Source: Thalassospira profundimaris
Lineage (GTDB): Bacteria > Pseudomonadota > Alphaproteobacteria > Rhodospirillales > Thalassospiraceae
Direction of reading: 5' to 3'
Assembly: GCF_003326675.1 (NCBI RefSeq)
Contig: NZ_JPWF01000002.1
Coordinates: 186,001 to 250,000, forward strand
DNA: 64,000 nt
Shown: positions 15,671 to 24,382 of the stretch, piece by piece
Layout of the letters: each line of letters opens with the position of its first letter
Numbering within the stretch: position 1 is the stretch's first letter
The notes under the pieces: model-generated
The model's database searches: none
What the model was told of the DNA's origin: nothing
Seen by the model: the letters and a program-made list of their open reading frames with translations, nothing else
Translations under genes and position numbers: made by a program

Positions 15671-16894
15671 TTAAACAATTCCTGCTTCGCGCAGTTTGGC
15701 AATCTGGTCGTCACTAAGGTCGGCGACTTTGCGCAGAATGTCGTCGCTGTGCTGACCCAGCATCGGCGGGGCCTTTTCATCGGTAATCGGCGTTTTGGAA
15801 AACTTGATCGGATTGGCAACCGTCGGTACGGTTCCTGCGGTCGGGTGATCAAGATGCTTGACCAGACCACGATGCTTGACTTGCGGGTTATCAAAAACGC
15901 GATCAAGGGTATTGATCGGCCCGCACGGCACATTGGCCTTTTCAAGGGCCGCAATCCATTCATCGGTGGTTTTTGACACCATGGCCTGACGGATCAACGG
16001 CACAAGCTCATCACGATGGGCAACGCGCTTGCGGTTGGTCGCATAGCGTTCATCGGAGGGCAGATCATCCAACCCGGCAACGGTACAGAAACTTTTGAAC
16101 TGGCTGTCATTGCCGACCGCAAGAATCAGATAACCATCGGCACTCGGGAACGCTTCGTAAGGCACGATATTGGGATGGGCATTGCCCAGACGGCCCGGCG
16201 CGTTGCCGGTTGTCAGGTAATTCATCGCCTGATTGGCAAGAACAGCGGCCTGAACATCAAGCAATGCAAGATCAATATACTGGCCTTCGCCGGTTGCATC
16301 GCGATGACGCAGGGCCGCCAAAATACCGACCGTCGCATAAAGTCCGGTGAAGATATCGGCAACCGCCACACCGACCTTCATCGGCTGACCACCCGGTACG
16401 CTATCCGGTGCACCGGTGATGCTCATCAAGCCGCCCATGCCCTGGATCATGAAGTCATAACCCGGCCGGTCCTTATAGGGGCCGTCCTGACCAAATCCGG
16501 TGATAGAGCAATAAACAAGCTTGGGGTTGATTGCCGACAAGGTCGCGTAATCAAGGCCGTATTTGGCAAGACCGCCAACCTTGAAGTTTTCAAGAACAAC
16601 GTCACTTTGGGCCGCGATATTGCGAACGATTTCCTGGCCTTCGGGCTTGGTGATGTCAATTGTCAGTGACTTTTTGCCCCGGTTCGCCGTCAGGTAATAG
16701 GCGGCCTCGGTGGTGTCATTGCCATTGGCATCCTTGGCAAAGGGCGGGCCCCAGCCGCGGGTATCATCACCGGCACCCGGTCGTTCGATCTTGATGACCT
16801 CGGCCCCCATATCGGCAAGAGTCTGGCTGGCCCAAGGCCCGGCCAACACACGCGAAAGGTCAAGAACACGAAGCCCGGACAGTGCACCAGTCAT
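15671..16894 (-). CDS. CaiB/BaiF CoA-transferase, probably glutarate (succinyl-CoA) CoA-transferase
   Basis: The 407-residue class III CoA-transferase starts with LRVLDLSRVLAGPWASQ and has the catalytic Asp region PGYDFMIQGMGGLMS near residue 150. Family III enzymes move CoA between carboxylic acids through an Asp-CoA thioester. It is directly downstream of glutaryl-CoA dehydrogenase, the arrangement in which it converts glutarate to glutaryl-CoA (gcdG-type, SUGCT homologue). That assignment rests on context. GGGATAATAAG precedes the ATG. A 12-base-pair hairpin separates it from the dehydrogenase gene. Confidence 0.88.
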   Translation of the reverse strand: MTGALSGLRVLDLSRVLAGPWASQTLADMGAEVIKIERPGAGDDTRGWGPPFAKDANGNDTTEAAYYLTANRGKKSLTIDITKPEGQEIVRNIAAQSDVVLENFKVGGLAKYGLDYATLSAINPKLVYCSITGFGQDGPYKDRPGYDFMIQGMGGLMSITGAPDSVPGGQPMKVGVAVADIFTGLYATVGILAALRHRDATGEGQYIDLALLDVQAAVLANQAMNYLTTGNAPGRLGNAHPNIVPYEAFPSADGYLILAVGNDSQFKSFCTVAGLDDLPSDERYATNRKRVAHRDELVPLIRQAMVSKTTDEWIAALEKANVPCGPINTLDRVFDNPQVKHRGLVKHLDHPTAGTVPTVANPIKFSKTPITDEKAPPMLGQHSDDILRKVADLSDDQIAKLREAGIV

Positions 16895-16940
16895 CTTATT
16901 ATCCCGAAAGTCGAGGTGGAAATACGCGATAGAATCAAAG

Positions 16941-16968
16941 CGGGCGGCAACATCACTGTTGCCGCCCG
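16941..16968 (-). promoter_or_regulatory. 12-base-pair hairpin between gcdH and the CoA-transferase gene
   Basis: CGGGCGGCAACA pairs perfectly with TGTTGCCGCCCG around TCAC. In the direction of transcription it is followed by CTTTGATTCT, a poor U-tract. It may cause partial termination or protect the gcdH message end, lowering expression of the downstream CoA-transferase. Confidence 0.65.
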
Positions 16969-16980
16969 TTCAAAGCTTGA

Positions 16981-18171
16981 TCAGCCTTCGGCGGAGAAGG
17001 CCTGAATGCCGGTTTGTGCACGGCCCAGGATCAGGGCGTGAACATCGTGAGTACCTTCGTAGGTATTGACCGCTTCAAGGTTCATCGAATGACGGATGAC
17101 GTGGAATTCGTCAGCAATACCGTTACCACCATGCATGTCACGGGCAACACGGGCAATGTCGAGTGCCTTGCCGCAGTTGTTACGTTTCATCAGCGAAATG
17201 GCTTCCGGTGCGCCTTTGCCTGCATCAAGCAGACGGCCCAGCTGAAGTGCGCCCTGCAGACCCAGGGTGATTTCGGTCTGCATGTTGGCCAGCTTCAACT
17301 GGATGAGCTGATTGGCGGCAAGCGGACGACCGAATTGTTTGCGGTCCAGGGTATATTGACGCGCAGCATGCCAGCAGAATTCAGCCGCACCCATTGCACC
17401 CCATGCGATGCCGTAACGGGCTTTGTTCAGGCAACCGAACGGACCGCCAAGACCCTTGGCATTTGGCAGCATGTTTTCTTCGGGCACGAACACATTGTCC
17501 ATGACGATTTCACCGGTGATCGACGCACGCAGCGAGAATTTGCCTTCAATCTTCGGTGCGGACAGACCGTTCATATCCTTTTCAAGGATGAAACCGCGAA
17601 TGACACCCTCATCATCCTTCGCCCAGACGACAAAGACGTCTGCGATCGGGCTGTTGGTGATCCACATTTTCGAACCGGTAAGGGTGAAGCCACCCTCGGT
17701 CTTGCGGGCACGGGTTTTCATGCCGCCCGGATCGGAACCGTGATCCGGCTCGGTCAGGCCAAAGCAACCAACGAATTCACCGGTTGCCAGTTTCGGCAGA
17801 TATTTCTTGCGCTGTTCTTCGCTGCCATAGGCAAAGATCGGATGCATAACAAGCGAGCTTTGAACCGACATTGCCGAACGATATCCGGAATCAACACGTT
17901 CAACTTCACGTGCAACCAGACCATAGGCAACGTGGTTAACACCCGGTCCGCCGTATTCCTCGGGGATGGTCGGGCCAAGCAGGCCAAGTTCACCCATCTC
18001 GGTCATGATTTCACGATGGAAAATCTCGTGACGGTTTGCTTCGAGAACGCGGGTTTGCAGGTTTTCCTGACAATATGCACGGGCCGCATCGCGGATCATG
18101 CGTTCCTCTTCGCTCAACTGCTCGTCAAGCAGGAGCGGATCTTCCCATTGAAACGGTGCGCGGCTTGCCAT
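16981..18171 (-). CDS. gcdH: Glutaryl-CoA dehydrogenase
   Basis: The 396-residue acyl-CoA dehydrogenase has the family signatures [20 protein letters not shown] (FAD/substrate contact) and [10 protein letters not shown]. The catalytic Glu is in [20 protein letters not shown] near the C-terminus, in the position used by glutaryl-CoA and isovaleryl-type enzymes. [15 protein letters not shown] at the N-terminus is characteristic of GcdH. It oxidatively decarboxylates glutaryl-CoA to crotonyl-CoA in lysine/glutarate breakdown, passing electrons to ETF. AGGATCAGG precedes the ATG. The adjacent CoA-transferase and divergent LysR regulator form the usual glutarate module. Confidence 0.94.
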   Translation of the reverse strand: MASRAPFQWEDPLLLDEQLSEEERMIRDAARAYCQENLQTRVLEANRHEIFHREIMTEMGELGLLGPTIPEEYGGPGVNHVAYGLVAREVERVDSGYRSAMSVQSSLVMHPIFAYGSEEQRKKYLPKLATGEFVGCFGLTEPDHGSDPGGMKTRARKTEGGFTLTGSKMWITNSPIADVFVVWAKDDEGVIRGFILEKDMNGLSAPKIEGKFSLRASITGEIVMDNVFVPEENMLPNAKGLGGPFGCLNKARYGIAWGAMGAAEFCWHAARQYTLDRKQFGRPLAANQLIQLKLANMQTEITLGLQGALQLGRLLDAGKGAPEAISLMKRNNCGKALDIARVARDMHGGNGIADEFHVIRHSMNLEAVNTYEGTHDVHALILGRAQTGIQAFSAEG

Positions 18172-18312
18172 TTGCCTGATCCTTTATGAATTTTTCGATA
18201 GAAAGCAGGGGCAGCGCCATAGAAGGGCGAGATGACGCTACCCCTGTAAGCTTATTTGCTTATGCCGTTAAGCTAGGAATTGGCAGCCCAAGTTGCAAAT
18301 GATAAAAGCGAT

Positions 18313-18341
18313 ATAGTTTATGCGAAAAACTCATAAACTGT
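18313..18341. promoter_or_regulatory. LysR-type operator between gcdH and its regulator
   Basis: AGTTTATG (18315-18322) and CATAAACT (18332-18339) are a perfect inverted repeat with a nine-base spacer. The repeat extends imperfectly one or two bases outward (ATAGTTTATG against CATAAACTGT). Its position and T/A ends fit a LysR recognition site controlling both divergent genes. Confidence 0.65.
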
Positions 18342-18369
18342 ATCCAGCCCGACAAATCAAAGGTGATGT

Positions 18370-19296
18370 TTGAGCCGCCGCATTCCCAGCCTTAAGGCCC
18401 TAAGTTGTTTTGAACAAACGGCCCGTTATGGCAGCGCCTCGCGCGCGGCTGAGGAATTGTATTTGACGCAAAGTGCGGTCAGCCGGCAAATTCAAGGATT
18501 GGAAACATGGCTTGGCTGCAAGCTTTTTGCCCGGGAAAAGCAACGTCTGGTCCTGACACCCGAAGGGGAAAGTTACCTGCAATCCATTCGTCCGGCACTT
18601 GATCAGCTTGAAAGTGCTACCCTGACGGTCCTGTCGGGAGGATCAGAAAGCGGGGTTTTGACGGTTGCCGCCCCACCGACATTCGGATCACGTTGCCTTA
18701 TTCCTTTATTGCCGCAATTTCGCGCCAAGCACCCTGATATTGCGATCAACTTCATCTCGCGGATCGGAATGCCGGATTTTGACCGTGAACAGATCGATAT
18801 TGCGGTTCTGTTTGGCCAAGGCACGTGGAATGACCTTGATGCCCATATCCTGCATGGCGAGGAAATGGTGCCGATCTGCAGCCCGCAACTGATTGCAAAT
18901 CTGGATCACCCGGCATCCCCGGATGATTTGCGCCATTTCCCGTTATTGCATATCGCCACCCGCCCGCGTGGCTGGGCCGACTGGCTTATGGCCAGTGGAC
19001 TGACCGATATTGACGGGGAGAACGGACCAAAGTTCGAACATTTCACCATGGCAATGCAGGCCGCGGCGGCCGGGCTTGGTGTGGCGTTGCTACCGACATT
19101 TGCGATTGAAGATGAACTGAGATCCGGACGGATCGTCGCCCCCTTTGGCCCCCCAAAAGCCAGTCCGTTTCACTATTATGCCTGTAGTCCGGCAACGCGC
19201 ACGCGCCTGCCAAAAATTCGGGCATTCATGAACTGGCTGGACCAACTTGACACAGCCGCACAATTGGCCGCCAAGACCAGCAAGACAGATCACTGA
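18370..19296 (+). CDS. LysR family regulator of the glutarate module (GcvA/GcdR-type)
   Basis: The 308-residue protein has the winged HTH at residues 5-64 (LKALSCFEQTARYGSASRAAEELYLTQSAVSRQI is the family pattern) and a LysR substrate domain of the GcvA type (LTVAAPPTFGSRCLIPLLPQF). Start is TTG with AGGTGA just upstream; the nearby ATG is out of frame. It is divergent from gcdH, 198 bases apart, with a palindrome between. By analogy with pseudomonad GcdR it probably activates gcdH and the CoA-transferase in response to glutarate; that is inference from layout. Confidence 0.9.
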   Translation: MSRRIPSLKALSCFEQTARYGSASRAAEELYLTQSAVSRQIQGLETWLGCKLFAREKQRLVLTPEGESYLQSIRPALDQLESATLTVLSGGSESGVLTVAAPPTFGSRCLIPLLPQFRAKHPDIAINFISRIGMPDFDREQIDIAVLFGQGTWNDLDAHILHGEEMVPICSPQLIANLDHPASPDDLRHFPLLHIATRPRGWADWLMASGLTDIDGENGPKFEHFTMAMQAAAAGLGVALLPTFAIEDELRSGRIVAPFGPPKASPFHYYACSPATRTRLPKIRAFMNWLDQLDTAAQLAAKTSKTDH

Positions 19297-19335
19297 TCCT
19301 GATCAGGCCAACCAAAACGCGGCAAACCTATTTGA

Positions 19336-20784
19336 TCAGCTTGCCTTTTGACTGGTCAGCGCGCGAATTGCCGACATGCCACGACGACGCAAAACGTCGG
19401 CATCTTCCGGGCCATCAACGATTTCAAGCAACCGGACAGTCGCCATCAGGTTACGCTGTGCATTTGGGATTTCTTCAGGCGCCAAACGCCCCATCCCATC
19501 AACACCGGCACGCCCGATCTGATTGAGCTTTTTCTTAAGGTCAACCACCGCACGTGCAGCAGAACTTTGGGCTGCAAGCACATCAGAAATACGGGCGGTT
19601 TCAGCAATCGCCTCGGCCGATTTTTCTGCGGCCAGAACCTTTTCATCGTCAAAATCCTGGGCAAACAGCGGACGCCCGGGTCCCTTAACCCCTGATCCCG
19701 GACCCTGACGGACTTCCATCTTGGGCAAGGCATCGATCACGCGTTCCGGGGTTGCCCCGAACATCGTATCGGCCAAGGCACGCGACACACGTCGACGGGT
19801 TTCAAGCAGCTTTTCACCCCAACGCCCATCCTTGCGAATTTTAAACTCACGCGTGATGCGGGTGAATTCGGAAGCATACCAGCGGGCAAGCGACAGGATA
19901 TGGGCCTCGTCCTTGCCCGTACCAACACCTTGTTCAATCTCGGTCACGGTTTCAGCCAGCAGATCAATAATCAGATCGCCGGTTTCGGCCAGATTGGTTT
20001 TTTCAATCGTGCTGTCATCGGACTTGTTCGACAAGACGCGGATCAGCTTGAACAGTTCGCTTGGACGCAGCAATCGCGCAAGAACCGCAAGCAGGAACAT
20101 CGGTTCGAACCCGGGCTTCGATTTTGAAATACTCAGGAAACGGTCGCGCAACCAGCTTACGTCGTTGGCATCCAGCGCACGGATCGGCGCGGACGGGAAC
20201 CGGGATCGTACTTCACTGATTTCTTCGCCAACATTCAGGATACGACCAATTTCGGCAAAGGCCTTAAGATGCACACGCGATCCCAGGCTGGTGGCAAGGG
20301 CGCGTTCCTGTTTGACGCCATCATGAGAACGGGCAATCTGTTCTTCGATGATGCGCGCACCGGCTTTCCACAATCTGCTTTCGGCAGCGGCCAGTTTATG
20401 TTGATCGCGCGAAGCTGCGGCCGCATCAATTTCCTGCATGGCCTCGTTGAAGTCGCGGTCATTTGCGCCGGTGACAACCCGCCAGATCGGCATCAGGGAC
20501 ATCCGGCTGATGCGGATGCTTTTGTCACTTGGCTCACCCGATGTTAGAAGATCTTCAAACGGGTCGCAGAATTGGCGCATCGGGGTCGGGTAACGTTCAG
20601 GTTTGAGCGACGCAAGACGCGGGCGCAGAATTTGCAGAATGGCTTCATGGGGCAGCGGTAACTTCGGATCGGCGCGATCGCTTTCAATTGCACGTGTGAA
20701 ACGTGCAATTTCAGAACCGCTAAGCGATTCAAACAATTGCCCGAGTTGGGAAGCACCTAGTTTTCCTGCGTCTTCAACCTTCAT
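19336..20784 (-). CDS. Unrecognised protein, 482 residues, second gene of a coupled pair
   Basis: No family recognised. The protein is cytosolic by composition, mostly helical, with many charged residues and no signal or membrane segment. Residues about 125-175 (NEAMQEIDAAAASRDQHKLA onward) and 395-440 (EKSAEAIAETARISDVLAAQ, then VVDLKKKLNQ) look like coiled coils. A linker with GPGSGVKGPGRPLF near residue 380 separates two halves. Its ATG overlaps the stop of the upstream gene in ATGA, so the two are translated together and their products probably act together. Codon usage is like the neighbours, with no sign of recent transfer. Confidence 0.75.
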   Translation of the reverse strand: MKVEDAGKLGASQLGQLFESLSGSEIARFTRAIESDRADPKLPLPHEAILQILRPRLASLKPERYPTPMRQFCDPFEDLLTSGEPSDKSIRISRMSLMPIWRVVTGANDRDFNEAMQEIDAAAASRDQHKLAAAESRLWKAGARIIEEQIARSHDGVKQERALATSLGSRVHLKAFAEIGRILNVGEEISEVRSRFPSAPIRALDANDVSWLRDRFLSISKSKPGFEPMFLLAVLARLLRPSELFKLIRVLSNKSDDSTIEKTNLAETGDLIIDLLAETVTEIEQGVGTGKDEAHILSLARWYASEFTRITREFKIRKDGRWGEKLLETRRRVSRALADTMFGATPERVIDALPKMEVRQGPGSGVKGPGRPLFAQDFDDEKVLAAEKSAEAIAETARISDVLAAQSSAARAVVDLKKKLNQIGRAGVDGMGRLAPEEIPNAQRNLMATVRLLEIVDGPEDADVLRRRGMSAIRALTSQKAS

Positions 20785-21947
20785 GCAGATTGTCTCCGAT
20801 AACGTTCGAGACGATCCACCATATCCGCATCAATTTCCCCACTACCCAATTTACGCAACTCGCCAGCCCACAGCATCTGGTTCACACGAACGTCGACCCA
20901 GAATTGCTGTTCTGCGGCGGTGATTTCCTCAATCGGAAGGACTGGCGCGAAGCTTGCCACTTCCTCAATGATTTCGCGCTGTCTGACACGATCCGTAGTC
21001 GGGCGTTTCTGCCATAGATCGATCATTTCCTGCCAACCATCCAAAATCCACCAAAGTTTTGTGATGGTTTTGCCAATATCCTTTTGCGCCCTGTCCCAAT
21101 CGGTCAGAACCTTGCCCAGTTCGCTGTTCCAACTGTCGACTTCTTCGACGCAGCGAAGCGCATGCTTATATGTGGCCTGTGTCGCACTTGAAATCCGCCC
21201 GGCCATAAACCGATAATCGGATTGTTCGGAGTTTGACCATTCTTCGATATCGTTTGCGAACTTGCTCAACCCTTGCGTCAGACGACGCAACAGTCCCTGA
21301 CAGCCTTCAAGCTCAAGTCCGACCGAGGCGATCATTTTGCTCCATTCGCCGAGACTATCGATGATGGTGTCATTTGAAACCTTCGCCTCGGAGGCAAACC
21401 GGTTCAGGGCCTTGCGTGCGCGCACCTGACCTTCCATGGTCGTCAATTCTTCGCGCTGCATATCCTGCACAGCAGCGCCACCAAGCTGCAGCAAGGCCTG
21501 ATGCAGGACCGCAAGTTGCCCAAGTTCGCGAGACGATTTCTCATTGCCACCACGCCGGATTGACGTCCGCGCAAGCTCCACTCCGCCAACGCCGGTTGCA
21601 GCAACTGCGCGGGCGTGATCCAGCACAGTTTCCGGGCGAATATCTTCGAACTCCAGCAGACGGTCAAACAACATGCGGTCATGGACTGAAAGATCAAAAA
21701 CATCGCGCAGCGTATCGAGCGGCAACTCATAAGTCCCAAGACCACCGGACAACCCCGGCAGCATGATCATGGACCGACCACCCTTGCCGACAGCAACACG
21801 GGCATAGCGCAAAGTTTTGGTGGTGAATGGCGTCCGCACCCCACGTTGAACAAAGGTCTGGGGCAGACACGCCAACGGATCTTCCGGCGCTTGCGGTTGC
21901 GCTGGTGCTTTGTGGCTAACGGATTGAACGATCTTCTGTTTGGTCAT
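20781..21947 (-). CDS. Unrecognised protein, 388 residues, first gene of a coupled pair
   Basis: No family recognised. A short disordered, Ala/Pro/Gln-rich N-terminus (KAPAQPQAPEDPLACLPQTF) is followed by a basic patch (TKTLRYARVAVGKGGRSMIM) and a Gly-rich turn (LPGLSGGLGTYELPL). The rest is helical, with a Trp-rich section (KLWWILDGWQEMIDLWQKRP, near residue 310). No membrane segment is seen. It is the promoter-proximal gene of the pair; about 270 AT-rich bases lie upstream. The 4-base overlap with the next gene indicates translational coupling. Confidence 0.75.
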   Translation of the reverse strand: MTKQKIVQSVSHKAPAQPQAPEDPLACLPQTFVQRGVRTPFTTKTLRYARVAVGKGGRSMIMLPGLSGGLGTYELPLDTLRDVFDLSVHDRMLFDRLLEFEDIRPETVLDHARAVAATGVGGVELARTSIRRGGNEKSSRELGQLAVLHQALLQLGGAAVQDMQREELTTMEGQVRARKALNRFASEAKVSNDTIIDSLGEWSKMIASVGLELEGCQGLLRRLTQGLSKFANDIEEWSNSEQSDYRFMAGRISSATQATYKHALRCVEEVDSWNSELGKVLTDWDRAQKDIGKTITKLWWILDGWQEMIDLWQKRPTTDRVRQREIIEEVASFAPVLPIEEITAAEQQFWVDVRVNQMLWAGELRKLGSGEIDADMVDRLERYRRQSA

Positions 21948-22221
21948 TATGGGCTTTGATCAACCTGTGCCGGCGCTATTGTTTGTCGCCATTTGATTGA
22001 CTTGGTTACACCAAATGGCGGCAGTAGATGCAATGCAAAATGGTCGTCGCAACCACGCCAACCATAACTATAACGTGTCAGATCAAATCTGGTCCGGCAC
22101 GTTCTATCGCACAGCATAAATTAACCGCACAAGTTAACAATAATATTAACGTGTTTTGCCGAGATTTCCGCTATTTCCCTATCCCTTGAGATAAGCTTCC
22201 AATCCTCTTGCGCACAAATCC

Positions 22222-23361
22222 CTATAGCGTTTCCTGTGCCTTTTCCCAGGTTTTCACATAGGCCTTCCATTCCGCGCCATCTGGAATGGATTCATCGACC
22301 GTCAAAAAGTCCCGGCTATCGATCATCACCGCGACTTCGTCGGTTTCGACCGGGGCCTTGATCATTTTTTCCTGATAGGACCGCGGATGCGGACCATGCG
22401 GAAAGCCGCTTGGGTGGAAGGTCGCCATACCCGCCTTGATTTCGCCGCGACTGAAAAACTCGCCACGATGATAGAAGACGAACTCGTCGACATCTTCATT
22501 GGAATGATAAAACGGGACGCGGAGCATCCCGGATTCACCTTCGCCGACCTTCGGAATAAAGGTGCTGACAGAAAAGGTGCCGGTGACAAAGGTACAGTAG
22601 GCCGCAGGCGGCACTTTATCCCCAGACGAACGCCTCTTGGACAAATCCCGCCAGTTTAATTTGGCAACACACAAGTCCCCTTCCCAACCTGCTGCATCAA
22701 GCGGGTTATAGGGATAGGTCAATGTGGATACTTGCCCCTTGCGTTTGATATGAATTTCCCAGAATGCCTCGTCCTGCTGGGCGCGGAATGCATCATCAAT
22801 GCTTGGCAAAGTGAACAGCATGGGATCAACAGACGTTCCACCGGCGACCGCATTGGGGTCAGGCAGACCAAAGGCATCTGCCGTTGCCTCGATCAACAGG
22901 AACTCGCAATGAGTCGACGGCTCAACACGCCAAGCTGTCCCGCGCGGTAACAGGATATAATCCCCGTCGCGATAGGGTAAATGACCATAGTCACAAAACA
23001 GCGAACCTTCGCCGTTATGCACAAACAGCAACAAGTCGCCATCGGCGTTGCGGGCCAGCGCGTGCATCTTGGTATCCGTTTTCCAGTAACGAACTTCCAT
23101 GGTATCGCTGCGCAAAAACCGTCGTGCCTGTAACGGACAGGCCGGACCGGGGGCAAGTTTTCCCAAGTCAAATGCACGCGGCCTTAGCGGACCTTCAAAC
23201 GTGGCCCAGCCTACTGGTGGGTGACGATGATAAATCTGTGCGGATGGCCCTTGAAAACCGGCACGTCCAACATGGCGCTGATAGGTTGCCTGATCCGATC
23301 CGGGACCGGATGACGGCACACACGAACCTTCGCTGTTGGGAAGCCTGATCCAGTTTGGCAT
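22222..23361 (-). CDS. Homogentisate 1,2-dioxygenase family protein
   Basis: The 379-residue protein has the double cupin layout of HmgA. The iron-site region is recognisable: FYHSNEDVDEFVFYHRGEF supplies the Glu and a His, and FHPSGFPHGPHPRS supplies the others. True HmgA opens the homogentisate ring in tyrosine/phenylalanine breakdown. This copy is shorter than usual (about 430) and has no fumarylacetoacetase or maleylacetoacetate isomerase next to it, so the substrate could differ. ATG 23361, preceded by GGGAGGAAAC, is preferred over the longer frame to 23421. Confidence 0.8.
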   Translation of the reverse strand: MPNWIRLPNSEGSCVPSSGPGSDQATYQRHVGRAGFQGPSAQIYHRHPPVGWATFEGPLRPRAFDLGKLAPGPACPLQARRFLRSDTMEVRYWKTDTKMHALARNADGDLLLFVHNGEGSLFCDYGHLPYRDGDYILLPRGTAWRVEPSTHCEFLLIEATADAFGLPDPNAVAGGTSVDPMLFTLPSIDDAFRAQQDEAFWEIHIKRKGQVSTLTYPYNPLDAAGWEGDLCVAKLNWRDLSKRRSSGDKVPPAAYCTFVTGTFSVSTFIPKVGEGESGMLRVPFYHSNEDVDEFVFYHRGEFFSRGEIKAGMATFHPSGFPHGPHPRSYQEKMIKAPVETDEVAVMIDSRDFLTVDESIPDGAEWKAYVKTWEKAQETL

Positions 23362-23497
23362 TGTTTCCTCCCGACCCTGTTTGTTGGTGCACCTGTCCTT
23401 TGAATTCCGGCAGTTGCACATAAAAAGGATATGAGAAGAAAGCGTCAGGCTTTCAAGTTATGGGGGAAATGTCCGGCCTTTAAACCCAGACAGAAAT

Positions 23498-23574
23498 TGG
23501 TGCGCCCGACAGGATTCGAACCTGTGGCCCCCAGATTAGGAATCTGGTGCTCTATCCTGCTGAGCTACGGGCGC
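23498..23574 (-). tRNA. tRNA-Arg (anticodon CCT)
   Basis: The minus strand reads GCGCCCG at the acceptor end, TAGCTCAGC in the D arm, CCAGA-TTCCTAA-TCTGG in the anticodon arm with CCT as anticodon, GGTTCGAATCC in the T arm, CGGGCGC closing the acceptor and an encoded CCA. All four arms pair. It reads AGG arginine codons. Confidence 0.95.
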
Positions 23575-23682
23575 ATCACGATCAGAAGTCGCTTTCAATT
23601 AACAGCTAATCGACATGCGATCAATGCAGGAGCATCACGTAAAGGCGCAATCTCCTGCTTAAATTAAGCGCCTCGTCAAAAG

Positions 23683-23726
23683 AAAAAGAGCCTTGCAGGA
23701 ATGCGGTTTCCCGAAAGGCTCTTGTT
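23683..23726 (-). terminator. Intrinsic terminator of the PagL-like gene
   Basis: AAGAGCCTT (23686-23694) pairs with AAGGCTCTT (23715-23723). On the minus strand a TTTTTCTTTT tract follows, as expected for termination after the gene ending at 23779. Confidence 0.75.
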
Positions 23727-23778
23727 CAAATGCATCTGTTCAATCCCGCCAGCCATGACTGGTGTGATCGCATATCTG

Positions 23779-24303
23779 TTAGTTAAAGATACGCTCGATC
23801 GGGAAAGAATAGGTCAAAGACAGGATTTCCGTCCCCGGGTTTTCATCACCAATGCTCGCATTCGAGATATGGGAAATCCCCAGGCTCAGACGTTCGTGGC
23901 TGTCAAAGCGGAAGCCGAGTTCAAGACCGGAACGGAATTCAATCCAGTGTCCGAGATCTTCGCCATTACCCTGATGGTAGGCACCGACCGAGGTATAGAC
24001 GCTGGAAACGAAATGATCGCCCCACAAAACGTCAACAGCCAGACCGCCATAACCGTGAACAGCACCTTCTGATGTGACCATCACGCCACCAATCGGGCGA
24101 GTCACATCAAACATTGCGTGCTGGGCACGATAATCGATACGGAATTCTGCTGCTTCTTCATCCTGAGTGATATCAACCATACCGGTCGAAAACTCGAGAA
24201 GGCCCGAATCCTTGTTATTTCCGAGAATTTCTTGCGCAGATGCTGCGTTTACGAAACCAAAGAAGACACAAACTGCAAGCAGTTTCCCCAAAGTCACTCT
24301 CAT
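23779..24303 (-). CDS. Acyloxyacyl hydrolase / lipid A 3-O-deacylase, PagL-like
   Basis: The 174-residue protein has a signal peptide (LLAVCVFFGFVNAASAQ) and the alternating pattern of an outer-membrane beta-barrel. Near the C-terminus HISNASIGDENPGTE contains the PagL catalytic His, Ser and Glu in the expected spacing, and it ends with a barrel-like strand. PagL enzymes remove the 3-position acyl chain from lipid A in the outer membrane. ATG 24303 with GGGGAC upstream is preferred over GTG 24318. The gene has its own terminator and no lipid A gene beside it. Confidence 0.88.
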   Translation of the reverse strand: MRVTLGKLLAVCVFFGFVNAASAQEILGNNKDSGLLEFSTGMVDITQDEEAAEFRIDYRAQHAMFDVTRPIGGVMVTSEGAVHGYGGLAVDVLWGDHFVSSVYTSVGAYHQGNGEDLGHWIEFRSGLELGFRFDSHERLSLGISHISNASIGDENPGTEILSLTYSFPIERIFN

Positions 24304-24382
24304 TAACCAAGTCCCCACTAGATCAATATTTGCGACATATTACTGACGCCCGCGCTAAACTCAACCAAACATTGCACAATTA

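Noticed and set aside
17014-18189. 391-codon plus-strand frame covering gcdH
   Set aside because: Antisense shadow. The minus strand encodes an intact acyl-CoA dehydrogenase with all motifs.
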